Source of the DNA: Burkholderia sp. SRS-W-2-2016
GTDB lineage: Bacteria; Pseudomonadota; Gammaproteobacteria; Burkholderiales; Burkholderiaceae
DNA: 64,000 bases
Direction of reading: 5' to 3'
Assembly (NCBI RefSeq): GCF_001931485.1
Contig: NZ_MSDV01000036.1
Coordinates: 62,001 to 126,000, forward strand
The notes under the pieces: generated by a model
What the model saw: only the letters and a program-made list of their open reading frames with translations
Databases searched by the model: none
What the model was told of the DNA's origin: nothing
Made by a program: the position numbers and the translations under genes
Shown: positions 55,336 to 64,000 of the stretch, in pieces
Position numbering within the stretch: position 1 is the stretch's first letter
How the letters are laid out: the number at the start of each line of letters is the position of its first letter

Positions 55336-56466
55336 ATGCCTGCCGACCGCCTCCATCTTCTGCTGCCGTTCGCGCTGCCCGCCGCGGCCGATGCCTCCAC
55401 CGCCCTGTACGACATCCATAGTCCCGCGCTCGACAAACTGATCGCGCGCGCCACCTTGATCGAACGGGTGGCCGGCGAGGATTTTCAGCGCACGCTGCCG
55501 CACGAACGCTGGGTCGCCCGGCAATTCGGCGCGCTCCCCGACGGCGCGTCCGCCGCGGCCGACGAAGCGCCGCTCGCGCCCTACATGCTGCGCGCCGACG
55601 GCGGCGAGCCCGGCGACGCGACGTGGGCCTGCGTGCAACCGGTGCACGTGCGCATCGCGCATGACCATCTGGTGCTGATCGACCCGGCTTCGCTCGAACT
55701 CTCCGACGCCGATGCCAGCGCGCTGCTGGCGGTCGCGCGGCCGCTGATCGAGGAACTCGGCGTGCGCATCGAGGCGCCGCAGCCGAGCCGCTGGTATCTG
55801 TCGAGCGACGGCTTCGGCACGCTCGCCGGCGCGTCGCCGCTGCGCGCGAGCGGCCGCAACATCGAGATCTGGCTGCCGCACGAAGCGCATTCCGGCGAGC
55901 GTTCGCGCGCATGGATGAAGCTGCAGAACGAAGTGCAGATGGCGTGGTTCGAGCATCCGGTCAACGAAGCGCGCGAGGCGCGCGGCCTGCCGGCCGTCAA
56001 CTCGATCTGGTTTCACGCGCAGGGCGTCGCGCGGCCGGTGCGCAGCCCGTTTGGGATGGTGCTCTCCGATGCAGCCGCGACCCGCGGGCTCGCGCTGAGC
56101 GCGGGCGTGCCGGCGGGTGCGCCGCCGGCGTCGTTCGGTGCGCTGGCGGCGGCCCAGCGTGGCGCGGCGGCCGGCCACGCAAGCGCCGCCGCGACGCCCG
56201 GCGGCCAACCCGCCGCCACGCTCGTCGAACTCGACCCGTTCTCCGCGCCGTACATCGAGCAGGACTGGGCGCGCTGGAACGACGCGTTCGCCGCGCTGCA
56301 GACCGACTGGTTCGAACCCGCGCTCGCCGCGCTGCAAGCCGGCGAACTCGCCGAACTCGGTCTGACGCTGTGCGGCGACACCGGCTCGGTCACGCTCAAC
56401 ATCACGCGCGGCGATCTGCGCAAATTCTGGCGACGGCGCGTGCTGGCCTCGCTGTTCATCGAATGA
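55336..56466 (+). CDS. Uncharacterised 376-aa protein (RpfE/phosphoglycerate-mutase-like annotation in relatives)
   Basis: Start MPADRLHLLLPFALPAAADAS at 55336 (an in-frame ATG at 55324 is possible). The sequence is Ala-rich with LYDIHSPALDKLIARATLIER near the N-terminus, a central block HDHLVLIDPASLELSDADA, IEIWLPHEAHSGERSRAWMK, and NSIWFHAQGVARP. Relatives in Burkholderiales are often labelled phosphoglycerate mutase or regulatory protein RpfE, but the metal-site Asp/Ser/His set of the independent mutase is not visible. It precedes recJ by 40 bp and is likely co-transcribed. Function unknown. Confidence 0.8.
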   Translation: MPADRLHLLLPFALPAAADASTALYDIHSPALDKLIARATLIERVAGEDFQRTLPHERWVARQFGALPDGASAAADEAPLAPYMLRADGGEPGDATWACVQPVHVRIAHDHLVLIDPASLELSDADASALLAVARPLIEELGVRIEAPQPSRWYLSSDGFGTLAGASPLRASGRNIEIWLPHEAHSGERSRAWMKLQNEVQMAWFEHPVNEAREARGLPAVNSIWFHAQGVARPVRSPFGMVLSDAAATRGLALSAGVPAGAPPASFGALAAAQRGAAAGHASAAATPGGQPAATLVELDPFSAPYIEQDWARWNDAFAALQTDWFEPALAALQAGELAELGLTLCGDTGSVTLNITRGDLRKFWRRRVLASLFIE

Positions 56467-56506
56467 CCGATCGCTCCGCCGATCGACTGATCCACGGCCT
56501 TTCCGC

Positions 56507-58213
56507 ATGACCCAAATCGTTACGCGCCCCTGCTCCCCGGTCGACGCCGAAGTGCTGACCCGCCACGGCCTGCACCCGGTGCTCGCGCGCCTCTATGCGT
56601 CGCGCGGCGTGTGCCTGCCCGAAGACATCGAAACCGGCCTCGCGCGGCTGGTGCCGCCCGCCGACCTGAAAGGCTGCGACGCCGCCGCCGCGCTGCTCGC
56701 CGACGCGATCCAGCAAAACCGCCGGATGCTGGTGGTGGCCGACTACGACTGCGACGGCGCAACCGCCTGCGCGGTCGCGGTGCGCGGGCTGCGCATGTTC
56801 GGCGGCCGGATCGACTATCTGGTGCCGAACCGGATGGAGCACGGCTACGGCCTCACGCCGGACATCGTCGCGCTCGCGGCGAGCGCGCCAGCCGGCAAGC
56901 CCGATCTGCTGATCACCGTCGATAACGGGATTGCCAGCGTCGACGGCGTCGAGGCGGCCAACGCGCTCGGCATCGACGTGCTGGTCACCGACCACCACCT
57001 GCCCGGCGACGAGTTGCCCGCCGCGCGCGCGATCGTCAATCCGAACCAGCCGGGCTGCACGTTCCCGAGCAAGTGCATCGCCGGCGTCGGCGTGATGTTT
57101 TACGTGCTGCTCGCGTTGCGCGCGGAACTGCGCCAGCGCGGCGCGTTCGGCGACGCGCTGCCGGAACCGCGCCTGGACGGCCTGCTCGATCTCGTCGCGC
57201 TCGGCACCGTCGCCGACGTCGTCAAGCTCGACGGCAACAATCGCGTACTGGTCGCGCAAGGGCTGCAGCGGATCCGCAAGGGCCGCATGCAGCCGGGCAT
57301 CGCGGCGCTCTATCGCGCCGCCGCGCGCGATGCGCGCAGTGCGTCCGGCTTCGACCTCGGTTTCGCGCTCGGCCCGCGCCTGAACGCGGCGGGCCGGCTG
57401 TCGGACATGTCGCTCGGGATCGAATGCCTGACCACCGACGACGTCGGCCGCGCATGGGAGCTCGCGCAGCAGCTCGACGCGATGAACCGCGAGCGCCGCG
57501 AGATCGAAGCGGGCATGCAGCAGCAGGCGCTCGACGACCTGGCCGCCTTCGACCCCGCAGGCGCGACCACGATCACGCTGTTCAACTCCAGCTGGCACCA
57601 GGGCGTGATCGGCATCGTCGCCGGGCGGCTGAAAGAGAAATTCCACCGGCCGTCGTTCACGTTCGCGCCGGCCGACGACAGCGGCGTGATGGTCAAGGGC
57701 TCGGGCCGTTCGATCGCGGGCTTCCATCTGCGCGACGCGCTCGACCTGATCTCGAAGCGCGAACCGGACCTGATCGTCAAGTTCGGCGGCCACGCGATGG
57801 CCGCGGGTCTGTCGCTCGCCGCCGCCGACGTGCCGCGCTTCACCGCCGCGTTCGAGGCGGTCGGCCGCGAATGGCTGTCGGCCGAAGCGCTCGCGCGCAC
57901 GGTCGAAACCGACGGCGAGCTCGAAGATGCGTACTTCACGCCGCAATTCGTCGAGATGCTCGACGCGGCCGTGTGGGGCCAGGGCTTTCCGGCGCCGGTG
58001 TTTTCCGGCGAGTTCGAGATCGCATCGCAGGCGCTCGTCAAGGACAAGCACCTGAAGCTGCAACTGCTGCGCGGCCGCCAGCGCTTCAACGCGATCTGGT
58101 TCAACCACACCGATACGCTGCCCGCGCGCACGACGCTCGCATACCGGCTGGCGAGCGATACGTGGAACGGCGTGTCGCGCGTGCAGCTGATCGTCGAGCA
58201 CGCGCTGAGCTGA
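56507..58213 (+). CDS. recJ: Single-strand DNA exonuclease RecJ
   Basis: 568 aa. The DHH phosphoesterase motifs are present: VVADYDCDGATA, TVDNGIAS, TDHHLPGDELP and DLVALGTVADVV; the DHHA1 domain with GGHAMAAGLSL follows. RecJ degrades 5'-3' single-stranded DNA in recombination and in mismatch repair, so it complements MutS at the other end of the window. Length matches E. coli (577). Confidence 0.97.
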   Translation: MTQIVTRPCSPVDAEVLTRHGLHPVLARLYASRGVCLPEDIETGLARLVPPADLKGCDAAAALLADAIQQNRRMLVVADYDCDGATACAVAVRGLRMFGGRIDYLVPNRMEHGYGLTPDIVALAASAPAGKPDLLITVDNGIASVDGVEAANALGIDVLVTDHHLPGDELPAARAIVNPNQPGCTFPSKCIAGVGVMFYVLLALRAELRQRGAFGDALPEPRLDGLLDLVALGTVADVVKLDGNNRVLVAQGLQRIRKGRMQPGIAALYRAAARDARSASGFDLGFALGPRLNAAGRLSDMSLGIECLTTDDVGRAWELAQQLDAMNRERREIEAGMQQQALDDLAAFDPAGATTITLFNSSWHQGVIGIVAGRLKEKFHRPSFTFAPADDSGVMVKGSGRSIAGFHLRDALDLISKREPDLIVKFGGHAMAAGLSLAAADVPRFTAAFEAVGREWLSAEALARTVETDGELEDAYFTPQFVEMLDAAVWGQGFPAPVFSGEFEIASQALVKDKHLKLQLLRGRQRFNAIWFNHTDTLPARTTLAYRLASDTWNGVSRVQLIVEHALS

Positions 58214-58403
58214 AGCCCGAGGGCAAGGCCGGGCGCGCCGGGCTGCGGGATTCTGCTTGCTACGCAGAATCTCCTCCCCCGCCAAAGCATCGAAAATCTC
58301 CGCAAAATCAACCGCAAACCCGCGCCGGATCGCCCGTAAGGCTCCGGCGCGGCGTGCCGATCGGCTATAATTTCAGCTTTTTACGAAGCTATAAAAGATC
58401 GAC

Positions 58404-59508
58404 ATGGAAGCGGAACGTCTCAACGCGATCGAAGCCTCTCTGGCCGACCTGCGCAAGCGCGCGGACGACCTACGGGGGTATCTTTGACTACGACGACAAA
58501 GCACTACGTCTAATCGAAGTCAACCGGGAACTCGAAGACCCGGACGTCTGGAACGACGCTAAACACGCCCAGGCACTCGGCAAGGAAAAGAAGCTGCTCG
58601 ACGACACGGTCGGCAAGCTCACGTCGCTCAGCAACGACGTGCGCGACGCCCTGGACCTGTTCGAGATGGCGCGCGAAGAAGCCGACGACGACACGCTGCT
58701 CGCGTGCGAAAGCGACGCGCAGGGCATCGAGGCCCGCGTCGCCGACATGGAATTTCGCCGGATGTTCGCGAACCCGGCCGACCCGAACAACGCGTTTCTG
58801 GACATCCAGGCCGGCGCCGGCGGCACCGAGGCGTGCGACTGGGCGTCGATGCTGCTGCGCCAGTATCTGCGCTACTGCGAACGCAAGGGCTTCAAGACCG
58901 AAGTGCTCGAGCAGACCGAAGGCGACGTCGCCGGCATCAAGAACGCGACGATCAAGATCGAAGGCGAATACGCATACGGCTTCCTGCGCACCGAAACCGG
59001 CGTGCACCGGCTCGTGCGCAAGTCGCCGTTCGACTCGTCGGGCGGCCGCCATACGTCGTTCTCGTCGGTGTTCGTGTACCCGGAAATCGACGACTCGATC
59101 GAAGTCGACGTCAATCCGGCCGATCTGCGCATCGACACCTACCGCGCGTCCGGCGCGGGCGGTCAGCACATCAACAAGACCGACTCGGCGGTGCGGATTA
59201 CGCACATGCCGTCGGGCATCGTCGTGCAATGCCAGAACGACCGCTCGCAGCACCGCAACCGCGCCGAAGCGATGGCCATGCTGAAGTCGCGCCTGTACGA
59301 AGCGGAAATCCGCAAGCGTCAGGCCGAGCAGGACAAGCTCGAAGCGGGCAAGACCGATGTGGGTTGGGGTCACCAGATCCGCTCGTACGTGCTCGACAAC
59401 AGCCGCATCAAGGATCTGCGCACCAACGTCGAAATCAGCAACACGAAGAGTGTGCTCGACGGCGATCTCGATCCGTTCATCAGCGCGAGCCTGAAACAGG
59501 GCGTCTAA
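58404..59508 (+). CDS. prfB: Peptide chain release factor 2, with programmed +1 frameshift
   Basis: Join of 58404-58484 and 58486-59508, 367 aa. The first frame (MEAERLNAIEASLADLRKRA...) stops at an in-frame TGA (58485-58487) after 27 codons; slipping +1 at CTT gives DYDDKALRL and continues to 59508. This is the classical RF2 autoregulation: low RF2 slows termination at UGA and allows the shift. GGQ is at 252-254 (GAGGQHINK), and the SPF stop-codon recognition motif is in VRKSPFDSS. RF2 reads UGA and UAA. It is 190 bp after recJ. Confidence 0.98.
58472..58488 (+). promoter_or_regulatory. prfB +1 frameshift signal
   Basis: CGGGGG (an internal Shine-Dalgarno-like element) is followed by TAT CTT TGA C, the standard CUU-UGA-C slippery stop. 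The spacing equals that of E. coli AGGGGG-UAU-CUU-UGA-C, with C in place of the first A. Confidence 0.95.
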
Positions 59509-59649
59509 GCGCACCCGGCGCGGCCCGCGGTAACCTGCCCCGGCCGCGTCGCCGTTTCTTGCCTCTTGTTTGACCGCCTGAGGTTTTTATACTGACTGGC
59601 TTCCCGCCCGCGGCCCACGCCGCGGCGGGCCACCGAATACCACATCACC

Positions 59650-61194
59650 ATGACCGAACCGACCCAGCCGAATGCCGCGCCCGCAGCGCCTGTCGTGCCC
59701 GAACTGGACGACAACAAGATCATCGCCGAGCGCCGCGAAAAGCTGCGCGAGCTGCGTGAGCAAGGCGTCGCCTACCCGAACGATTTCCGTCCCACGCACC
59801 ACGCCGAAGACCTGCAGGCGCAGTACGAGCAAACCGACAAGGAAGCGCTCGAGGCGAGCCCGCTCGAAGTCGCGATCGCCGGGCGCATGATGCTCAAGCG
59901 CGTGATGGGCAAGGCCAGCTTCGCGACCGTGCGCGACGGCTCGGGTCAGATCCAGTTCTTCATCACGCCGGCCGACGTCGGTCAGGACACCTACGACGCG
60001 TTCAAGAAGTGGGACATGGGCGACATCGTCGCCGCGCGCGGCGTGCTGTTCCGCACCAACAAGGGCGAGCTGTCGGTGCGCTGTACCGAGCTGCGTCTGC
60101 TGTCGAAGTCGCTGCGCCCGCTGCCGGACAAGTTCCACGGTCTCGCCGACCAGGAAATGAAGTACCGCCAGCGCTACGTCGACCTGATCGTCACGCCGGA
60201 AACGCGCCGCACGTTTGTCGCGCGCACCAAGGCGATCGCGTCGGTGCGCAACTTCATGGCCAAGGCCGACTTCATGGAAGTCGAGACGCCGATGCTGCAC
60301 CCGATCCCGGGCGGCGCGGCGGCCAAGCCGTTCAGCACCCACCACAACGCGCTCGACATGCAGATGTTCCTGCGCATCGCGCCGGAGCTGTATCTGAAGC
60401 GGCTGGTGGTCGGCGGCTTCGAACGGGTGTTCGAGATCAACCGTAATTTCCGTAACGAGGGCGTGTCCGTGCGCCACAACCCGGAATTCACGATGATCGA
60501 GTTCTACGCGGCCTACACCGACTACAAGTGGCTGATGGACTTCACCGAGCAGCTGATCCGCCAGGCGGCGATCGACGCGCTCGGCACCGCGACCATCACG
60601 TATCAGGGGCGCGAGCTCGATCTGGCGAAGCCGTTCCATCGTCTGACGATCACCCAGGCGATCCAGAAGTACGCGCCGCAATACACGAACGAACAGCTCG
60701 CCGATGCCGCGTTCCTGCGCACCGAGCTGAAGAAGTTCGGCGTCGACGCGTCGCAGCCGCAGTTCCTGAACGCCGGTGTCGGCTCGCTGCAACTGGCGCT
60801 GTTCGAAGAGACCGCCGAGTCGCAACTGTGGGAACCGACCTACATCATCGACTACCCGATCGAAGTGTCGCCGCTCGCGCGCGCGTCGGACAAGGTGGAA
60901 GGCATCACCGAGCGTTTCGAGCTGTTCATCACCGGCCGTGAGATCGCCAACGGCTTCTCGGAGCTGAACGATCCGGAAGACCAGGCCGCGCGCTTCAAGA
61001 AGCAGGTCGACCAGAAGGACGCCGGCGACGAGGAAGCGATGTACTACGACGCCGACTACATCCGCGCTCTCGAATACGGGATGCCGCCGGCCGGCGGCTG
61101 CGGGATCGGTATCGACCGTCTGGTGATGATGCTGACCGACAGCCCGAGCATCCGCGACGTGATTCTGTTCCCGCATCTGCGTCGCGAGGATTGA
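59650..61194 (+). CDS. lysS: Lysyl-tRNA synthetase (class II)
   Basis: 514 aa. Anticodon-binding OB domain at ~60-180, then the catalytic domain with motif 2 (FRNEGVSVRHNPEFTMIEFY) and motif 3 (GCGIGIDRLVMML). It charges tRNA-Lys. prfB-lysS adjacency is the same as in E. coli. It is 141 bp from prfB. N-terminal ~20 residues are Ala/Pro-rich. Confidence 0.98.
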   Translation: MTEPTQPNAAPAAPVVPELDDNKIIAERREKLRELREQGVAYPNDFRPTHHAEDLQAQYEQTDKEALEASPLEVAIAGRMMLKRVMGKASFATVRDGSGQIQFFITPADVGQDTYDAFKKWDMGDIVAARGVLFRTNKGELSVRCTELRLLSKSLRPLPDKFHGLADQEMKYRQRYVDLIVTPETRRTFVARTKAIASVRNFMAKADFMEVETPMLHPIPGGAAAKPFSTHHNALDMQMFLRIAPELYLKRLVVGGFERVFEINRNFRNEGVSVRHNPEFTMIEFYAAYTDYKWLMDFTEQLIRQAAIDALGTATITYQGRELDLAKPFHRLTITQAIQKYAPQYTNEQLADAAFLRTELKKFGVDASQPQFLNAGVGSLQLALFEETAESQLWEPTYIIDYPIEVSPLARASDKVEGITERFELFITGREIANGFSELNDPEDQAARFKKQVDQKDAGDEEAMYYDADYIRALEYGMPPAGGCGIGIDRLVMMLTDSPSIRDVILFPHLRRED

Positions 61195-61499
61195 GCGAAC
61201 GTCGCTGAACGCTGATGGTTGTGCCGTGCGCGCGACAACACGCCTTTGAACAATGCCCGGTTAAGCCGGGCGTTTTCTTTTGCACGCCGTTTTTCGCGTG
61301 CTGTCCGCTGCGGCGACACGCTTATCCAGGATCGCTTTCTGCTACGGATGGTTTGTAACCAGCGGTAAAAGCTGCCCCATTCCGTACCATTCCGACCGCC
61401 GTGGTCAAGCACCGGTTACAACTTGAAACGCTGCCCGGATCGAATTGCCGGACACTCGATCTCACCCAAAGTCGGCTCTGTCAGAAACGGAGGCCCCAC
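61195..61499. other. Gap between lysS and the glycine-zipper gene
   Basis: 305 bp. It contains the lysS terminator (61255-61281); no gene is supported in the remainder and no clear promoter is seen. Confidence 0.6.
61255..61281 (+). terminator. Terminator after lysS
   Basis: GCCCGG (61255-61260) and CCGGGC (61266-61271) with a 5-nt loop, then GTTTTCTTTT. Confidence 0.8.
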
Positions 61500-62237
61500 A
61501 TGGACAACCCCACGGACACCCCCACCCAACACTCGCAGCAACGTCGTCTTCATCCATTGATCGCGGTCGCCGCCGGCGCGGTGCTGATCGCGAGCCTCGT
61601 CGCGACCGCGGCCATCACCGGCGTGTTTCCGAAAGCGTCGAGTACCAGCGAGCAGAACGGCCAGACCCAAGCCGCGCAGATCACGGCCACGCCGCAACCG
61701 GGCGTCGTCGATTCGGCCGCGCCAGTGAATCCGTCCGCGCAGCAGCAGGCGGCGCAGGAATCTGCTCAGGCGCAGCAAGCGGTAACAGCCGCGCCGGCCC
61801 CCGTCCCTGCTCCGCCACAACAGCAGCAATATGCGCAGCAACAGCAGGCTCAAGCCGCGCCGCAATACGCGCAACAGCAACAACCCGCCCCGCAGGCCGC
61901 GTACTGTTCGACCTGCGGCACCGTCGTCGCGATCTCGGCGCTCCGTCAGGAAGGTCACGGCACCGGGATCGGCGCGGTCGGTGGTGCGGTCGCGGGCGGC
62001 GTGGTCGGCAACCAGTTCGGCGCCGGCGGCGGCCGTACCGCGATGACGCTGCTCGGCGCGCTCGGCGGCGGCCTCGCCGGCAACTCGGTCGAAAAACATC
62101 TGCGCAGCTCGACCTCGTATTCGGTGCGGGTGCGGATGGAAAACGGTCACACGCGCTACTTCACGTACCACGAAGCGCCGCCGTTCCGCGACGGTCAGCG
62201 CGTGCGGGTCGAAAACGGCACGCTGGTCGCGGACTGA
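61500..62237 (+). CDS. Glycine-zipper (2TM) membrane/envelope protein
   Basis: 245 aa from the ATG at 61500 (GGAGG upstream). One N-terminal membrane helix (~20-42, LIAVAAGAVLIASLVATAAI), then a Gln/Ala/Pro-rich linker with QQQQY and QAQA runs (~75-135), a pair YCSTC (Cys ~138, 141), and the glycine-zipper segment GIGAVGGAVAGGVVGNQFG with a second GALGGGLAGN, followed by a small beta-rich tail. Such domains insert into or line membranes and occur in outer-membrane lipoproteins like SlyB. The anchored, Gln-rich form suggests a periplasmic span; function unknown. Confidence 0.88.
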   Translation: MDNPTDTPTQHSQQRRLHPLIAVAAGAVLIASLVATAAITGVFPKASSTSEQNGQTQAAQITATPQPGVVDSAAPVNPSAQQQAAQESAQAQQAVTAAPAPVPAPPQQQQYAQQQQAQAAPQYAQQQQPAPQAAYCSTCGTVVAISALRQEGHGTGIGAVGGAVAGGVVGNQFGAGGGRTAMTLLGALGGGLAGNSVEKHLRSSTSYSVRVRMENGHTRYFTYHEAPPFRDGQRVRVENGTLVAD

Positions 62238-62292
62238 CGCCCAACCGGAACCGGCGCTCCACGGCTCAACGCTTCCTGCCGCACCAATGAAA

Positions 62293-62319
62293 AAAGGCGA
62301 TTCCGATGGAATCGCCTTT
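62293..62319. terminator. Bidirectional terminator between glycine-zipper gene and iscX
   Basis: AAAGGCGATTCC (62293-62304) and GGAATCGCCTTT (62308-62319) around GAT, with T-rich flank on the plus side and a T-run on the minus side. It ends the isc operon on the minus strand. Confidence 0.88.
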
Positions 62320-62354
62320 GTCTTTGCAGTCATCGCGCCAGCGCGACGATCCGC

Positions 62355-62552
62355 TCAATAATCCGCGTCTTCGATCCACGCCGCCTGAATCGCCTCGAGG
62401 ATCTTTTCGCTCGAACGGTTCGGATCGTCGTCGAAGCCTTCGAGTTCGGTGACCCAGCGGTGCAGGTCGGTGAAGCGTACCTGCTGCGGATCGACGTCCT
62501 GATGCTTGTCCGTCAGAGCCATCGCGATGTCTTGCGTATCGGTCCACTTCAT
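62355..62552 (-). CDS. iscX: Fe-S cluster assembly protein IscX
   Basis: 65 aa, the expected length. It is acidic, with MKWTDTQDIAMALTDKHQDV and FTDLHRWVTELEGFDDDPNR, the standard IscX pattern. IscX binds IscS and iron and modulates cluster assembly. AAGGAGG lies 8 nt before the ATG. It is 16 bp after fdx, the last gene of the isc operon. Confidence 0.97.
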   Translation of the reverse strand: MKWTDTQDIAMALTDKHQDVDPQQVRFTDLHRWVTELEGFDDDPNRSSEKILEAIQAAWIEDADY

Positions 62553-62568
62553 GGCGGCGCCCTCCTTG

Positions 62569-62910
62569 TTAGTGGTTTTCCTTCGCGTGATTAATCGAGT
62601 AACGCGGAATTTCGACGACCAGGTCCTGTTCGTCCGGCACGATCGCCTGGCACGACAGACGCGAAGCCGGTTCGAGACCCCACGCCTTGTCCAGCAGATC
62701 GTCCTCGTCTTCCTCGGATGGCGTCAAGGCGGCGAAACCCTCACGCACGATCACGTGACAGGTCGTGCACGCGCACGACTTCTCGCACGCATGCTCGATT
62801 TCGATGCCGTGTTCGAGCAGGCTGTCGCAGATGCTCTTGCCGGGAACGGCGTCGATCACCGCGCCTTCCGGGCACAGTTCGACGTGGGGCAGCACAACGA
62901 TTTGAGGCAT
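62569..62910 (-). CDS. fdx: [2Fe-2S] ferredoxin of the ISC system
   Basis: 113 aa from the ATG at 62910 (MPQIVVLPHVELCPEG). The cluster ligands are in CEKSCACTTC with a final Cys in SRLSCQAIV, the ISC-type pattern. It delivers electrons during Fe-S assembly. It sits between hscA and iscX, as in other proteobacteria. Confidence 0.96.
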   Translation of the reverse strand: MPQIVVLPHVELCPEGAVIDAVPGKSICDSLLEHGIEIEHACEKSCACTTCHVIVREGFAALTPSEEDEDDLLDKAWGLEPASRLSCQAIVPDEQDLVVEIPRYSINHAKENH

Positions 62911-63040
62911 ACAGTTTCCGTTTGGGTCTGACGCACGGCGGCTGCCGGCAAAGCCTGGTGCAGTCGTTCGTGCCATTTTACTGGCGTCGCGCGGAGTTTT
63001 TAAGTCCGCCCGACGCGCTCCGGTGGTTCAGCGGCGGCGC

Positions 63041-64000
63041 TTAGATCTCGTCGAGCTTGCGGCCCGACAGCGCGCGGCGGATGCCCTTGTTCATGCGGCG
63101 AGCGGCGAATTCGTCGGTGCCTTCGGCGAGCGTTTTGGTGGCCGCTTCGATCGCGCCGGCGTCGTCGCTTTGCGCGACGCGGCGCAACGTGTCGAGCAGC
63201 GCGTCGAGCGCCTCGCGTTCGCTGTCGTCGAGCAGTTCGGCGTCGGCGGCGAGCGCCGCGTCGGTCGCTTCGACGAGGCGCTGCGCTTCGACCTGTGCCT
63301 CACGCAATGCGCGGGCCCGCATATCGACCTCGGCGGTCGAGAAGCTGTCTTCGAGCATTCGCGCGATGTCGTCGTCGGCGAGACCGTACGACGGCTTGAC
63401 CACCACCGATGCCTCGACGCCCGAGCCCAGCTCGCGCGCGAACACCGACAGCAGGCCGTCGGCGTCGACCTGATAGGTCACGCGAATCCGCGCGGCGCCG
63501 GCCGCCATCGGCGGAATGCCGCGCAGCTCGAAGCGCGCGAGCGAGCGGCAGTCGCTGACCAGTTCGCGCTCGCCCTGCACGACGTGAATCGCCATCGCGG
63601 TCTGGCCGTCCTTGAAGGTCGTGAAATCCTGCGCGCGCGCGACCGGAATCGTCGAATTGCGCGGGATGATCTTCTCGGTCAGGCCGCCCATCGTCTCGAC
63701 GCCGAGCGACAGCGGGATCACGTCGAGCAGCAGCCATTCCTCGCCTTCCGCGCCGCGGTTGCCGGCGAGCAGATCCGCCTGGACCGCCGCGCCGAGCGCG
63801 ACCACCTGGTCCGGATCGAGATTGACGAGCGGCGGCTGGCCGAAGAACGCCTCGACCGCGCGGCGGATCACCGGCATGCGCGTCGCGCCGCCGACCAGCA
63901 CCACGCCCTTGATTTCCTTCGTCGTGACCTTCGCGTCGCGCAGCGCCTTCTTCGTCGGGCCCAGCGTGCGCTGGACCAGTGCGGCGGTGAGGGTCTCGAA
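63041..64000 (-). CDS. hscA: Fe-S chaperone HscA, C-terminal part (partial)
   Basis: 320 codons are in the window; the 5' end lies beyond 64000. The end of the Hsp70 ATPase domain is seen (EIKGVVLVGGATRMPVIRRA), then the substrate-binding domain with DVIPLSLGVETMGGLTEKII and a helical lid. HscA works with HscB to release clusters from IscU. The identification as HscA rather than DnaK rests on position before fdx-iscX and on the short lid. Confidence 0.95.
   Translation of the reverse strand, partial: FETLTAALVQRTLGPTKKALRDAKVTTKEIKGVVLVGGATRMPVIRRAVEAFFGQPPLVNLDPDQVVALGAAVQADLLAGNRGAEGEEWLLLDVIPLSLGVETMGGLTEKIIPRNSTIPVARAQDFTTFKDGQTAMAIHVVQGERELVSDCRSLARFELRGIPPMAAGAARIRVTYQVDADGLLSVFARELGSGVEASVVVKPSYGLADDDIARMLEDSFSTAEVDMRARALREAQVEAQRLVEATDAALAADAELLDDSEREALDALLDTLRRVAQSDDAGAIEAATKTLAEGTDEFAARRMNKGIRRALSGRKLDEI

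Noticed and set aside
57073..59508. 811-codon plus-strand frame overlapping recJ and prfB
   Set aside because: It is the second prfB frame extended upstream through recJ in the wrong frame; the true product arises by +1 frameshift from 58404.

Overview
The window is a GC-rich stretch of ordinary bacterial core chromosome. Gene content and order fit the primary chromosome of a Burkholderiaceae betaproteobacterium, most likely Burkholderia sensu lato / Paraburkholderia. The evidence is the blocks ndk-rlmN-rodZ-ispG-hisS-yfgM-bamB-der-hfq-hflX-hflK-hflC-DUF2065-hisZ-purA, pyrG-kdsA-eno-ftsB, and recJ-prfB-lysS next to the end of an isc operon. The genus is inferred from gene order and protein style, not from a search. 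About 56 protein genes can be supported, two of them cut by the window edges: mutS at the left and hscA at the right. I found no tRNA, rRNA, insertion sequence, prophage, integrase, toxin-antitoxin pair or CRISPR array.

Layout. 1-3416: mutS end, a metallophosphoesterase-like exported protein, slyD (convergent) and a RoxA/YcfD-type ribosomal oxygenase. 3417-10573: a small Ala/Ser-rich lipoprotein with its own promoter and terminators, a DinG/YoaA-type helicase, a YdcH-type protein, a Gln-rich coiled-coil exported protein, and tex. 10611-30148: minus-strand genes throughout, covering kup, purine metabolism (a phosphoribosyltransferase and purA), hisZ, DUF2065, the HflKC membrane protease regulators, HflX, Hfq, Der, BamB, YfgM, HisS, IspG, RodZ, RlmN and Ndk. 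30419-40607: a YccA-type membrane protein, then a minus-strand run of an MBL hydrolase, bamC, dapA, a methyltransferase, trpS, an M50 protease, yciO, a PHP phosphoesterase, an alpha/beta hydrolase and a ferritin-like protein. 40975-43183 (plus): gamma carbonic anhydrase, Hsp33 and a small lipoprotein. 43331-55020 (minus): ftsB, eno, kdsA, pyrG, an alpha/beta hydrolase, comEC, tatD, lolD and lolC. 55336-62237 (plus): an uncharacterised 376-aa protein, recJ, prfB, lysS and a glycine-zipper protein. 62355-64000 (minus): iscX, fdx and hscA.

How the genes work together. Outer-membrane biogenesis recurs: BamB, BamC, LolC/LolD, KdsA for LPS, SlyD, YfgM and several lipoproteins. Translation and RNA are represented by HisS, TrpS, LysS, PrfB, RlmN, RoxA, Hfq, HflX and Tex. 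Nucleotide supply is represented by PurA, PyrG, Ndk and the phosphoribosyltransferase. DNA repair and uptake are represented by MutS, DinG, RecJ and ComEC.

No clearly new system is present. The items worth a second look are modest. They are the prfB +1 frameshift site, an exported 28-residue-repeat Gln-rich protein, an Ala/Ser low-complexity lipoprotein with a complete expression cassette, a phosphoesterase-like protein with an eroded metal site, a six-copy 12-bp repeat between genes, a ComEC with three low-complexity inserts, and a 482-bp gap between der and bamB carrying an orphan plus-strand terminator.
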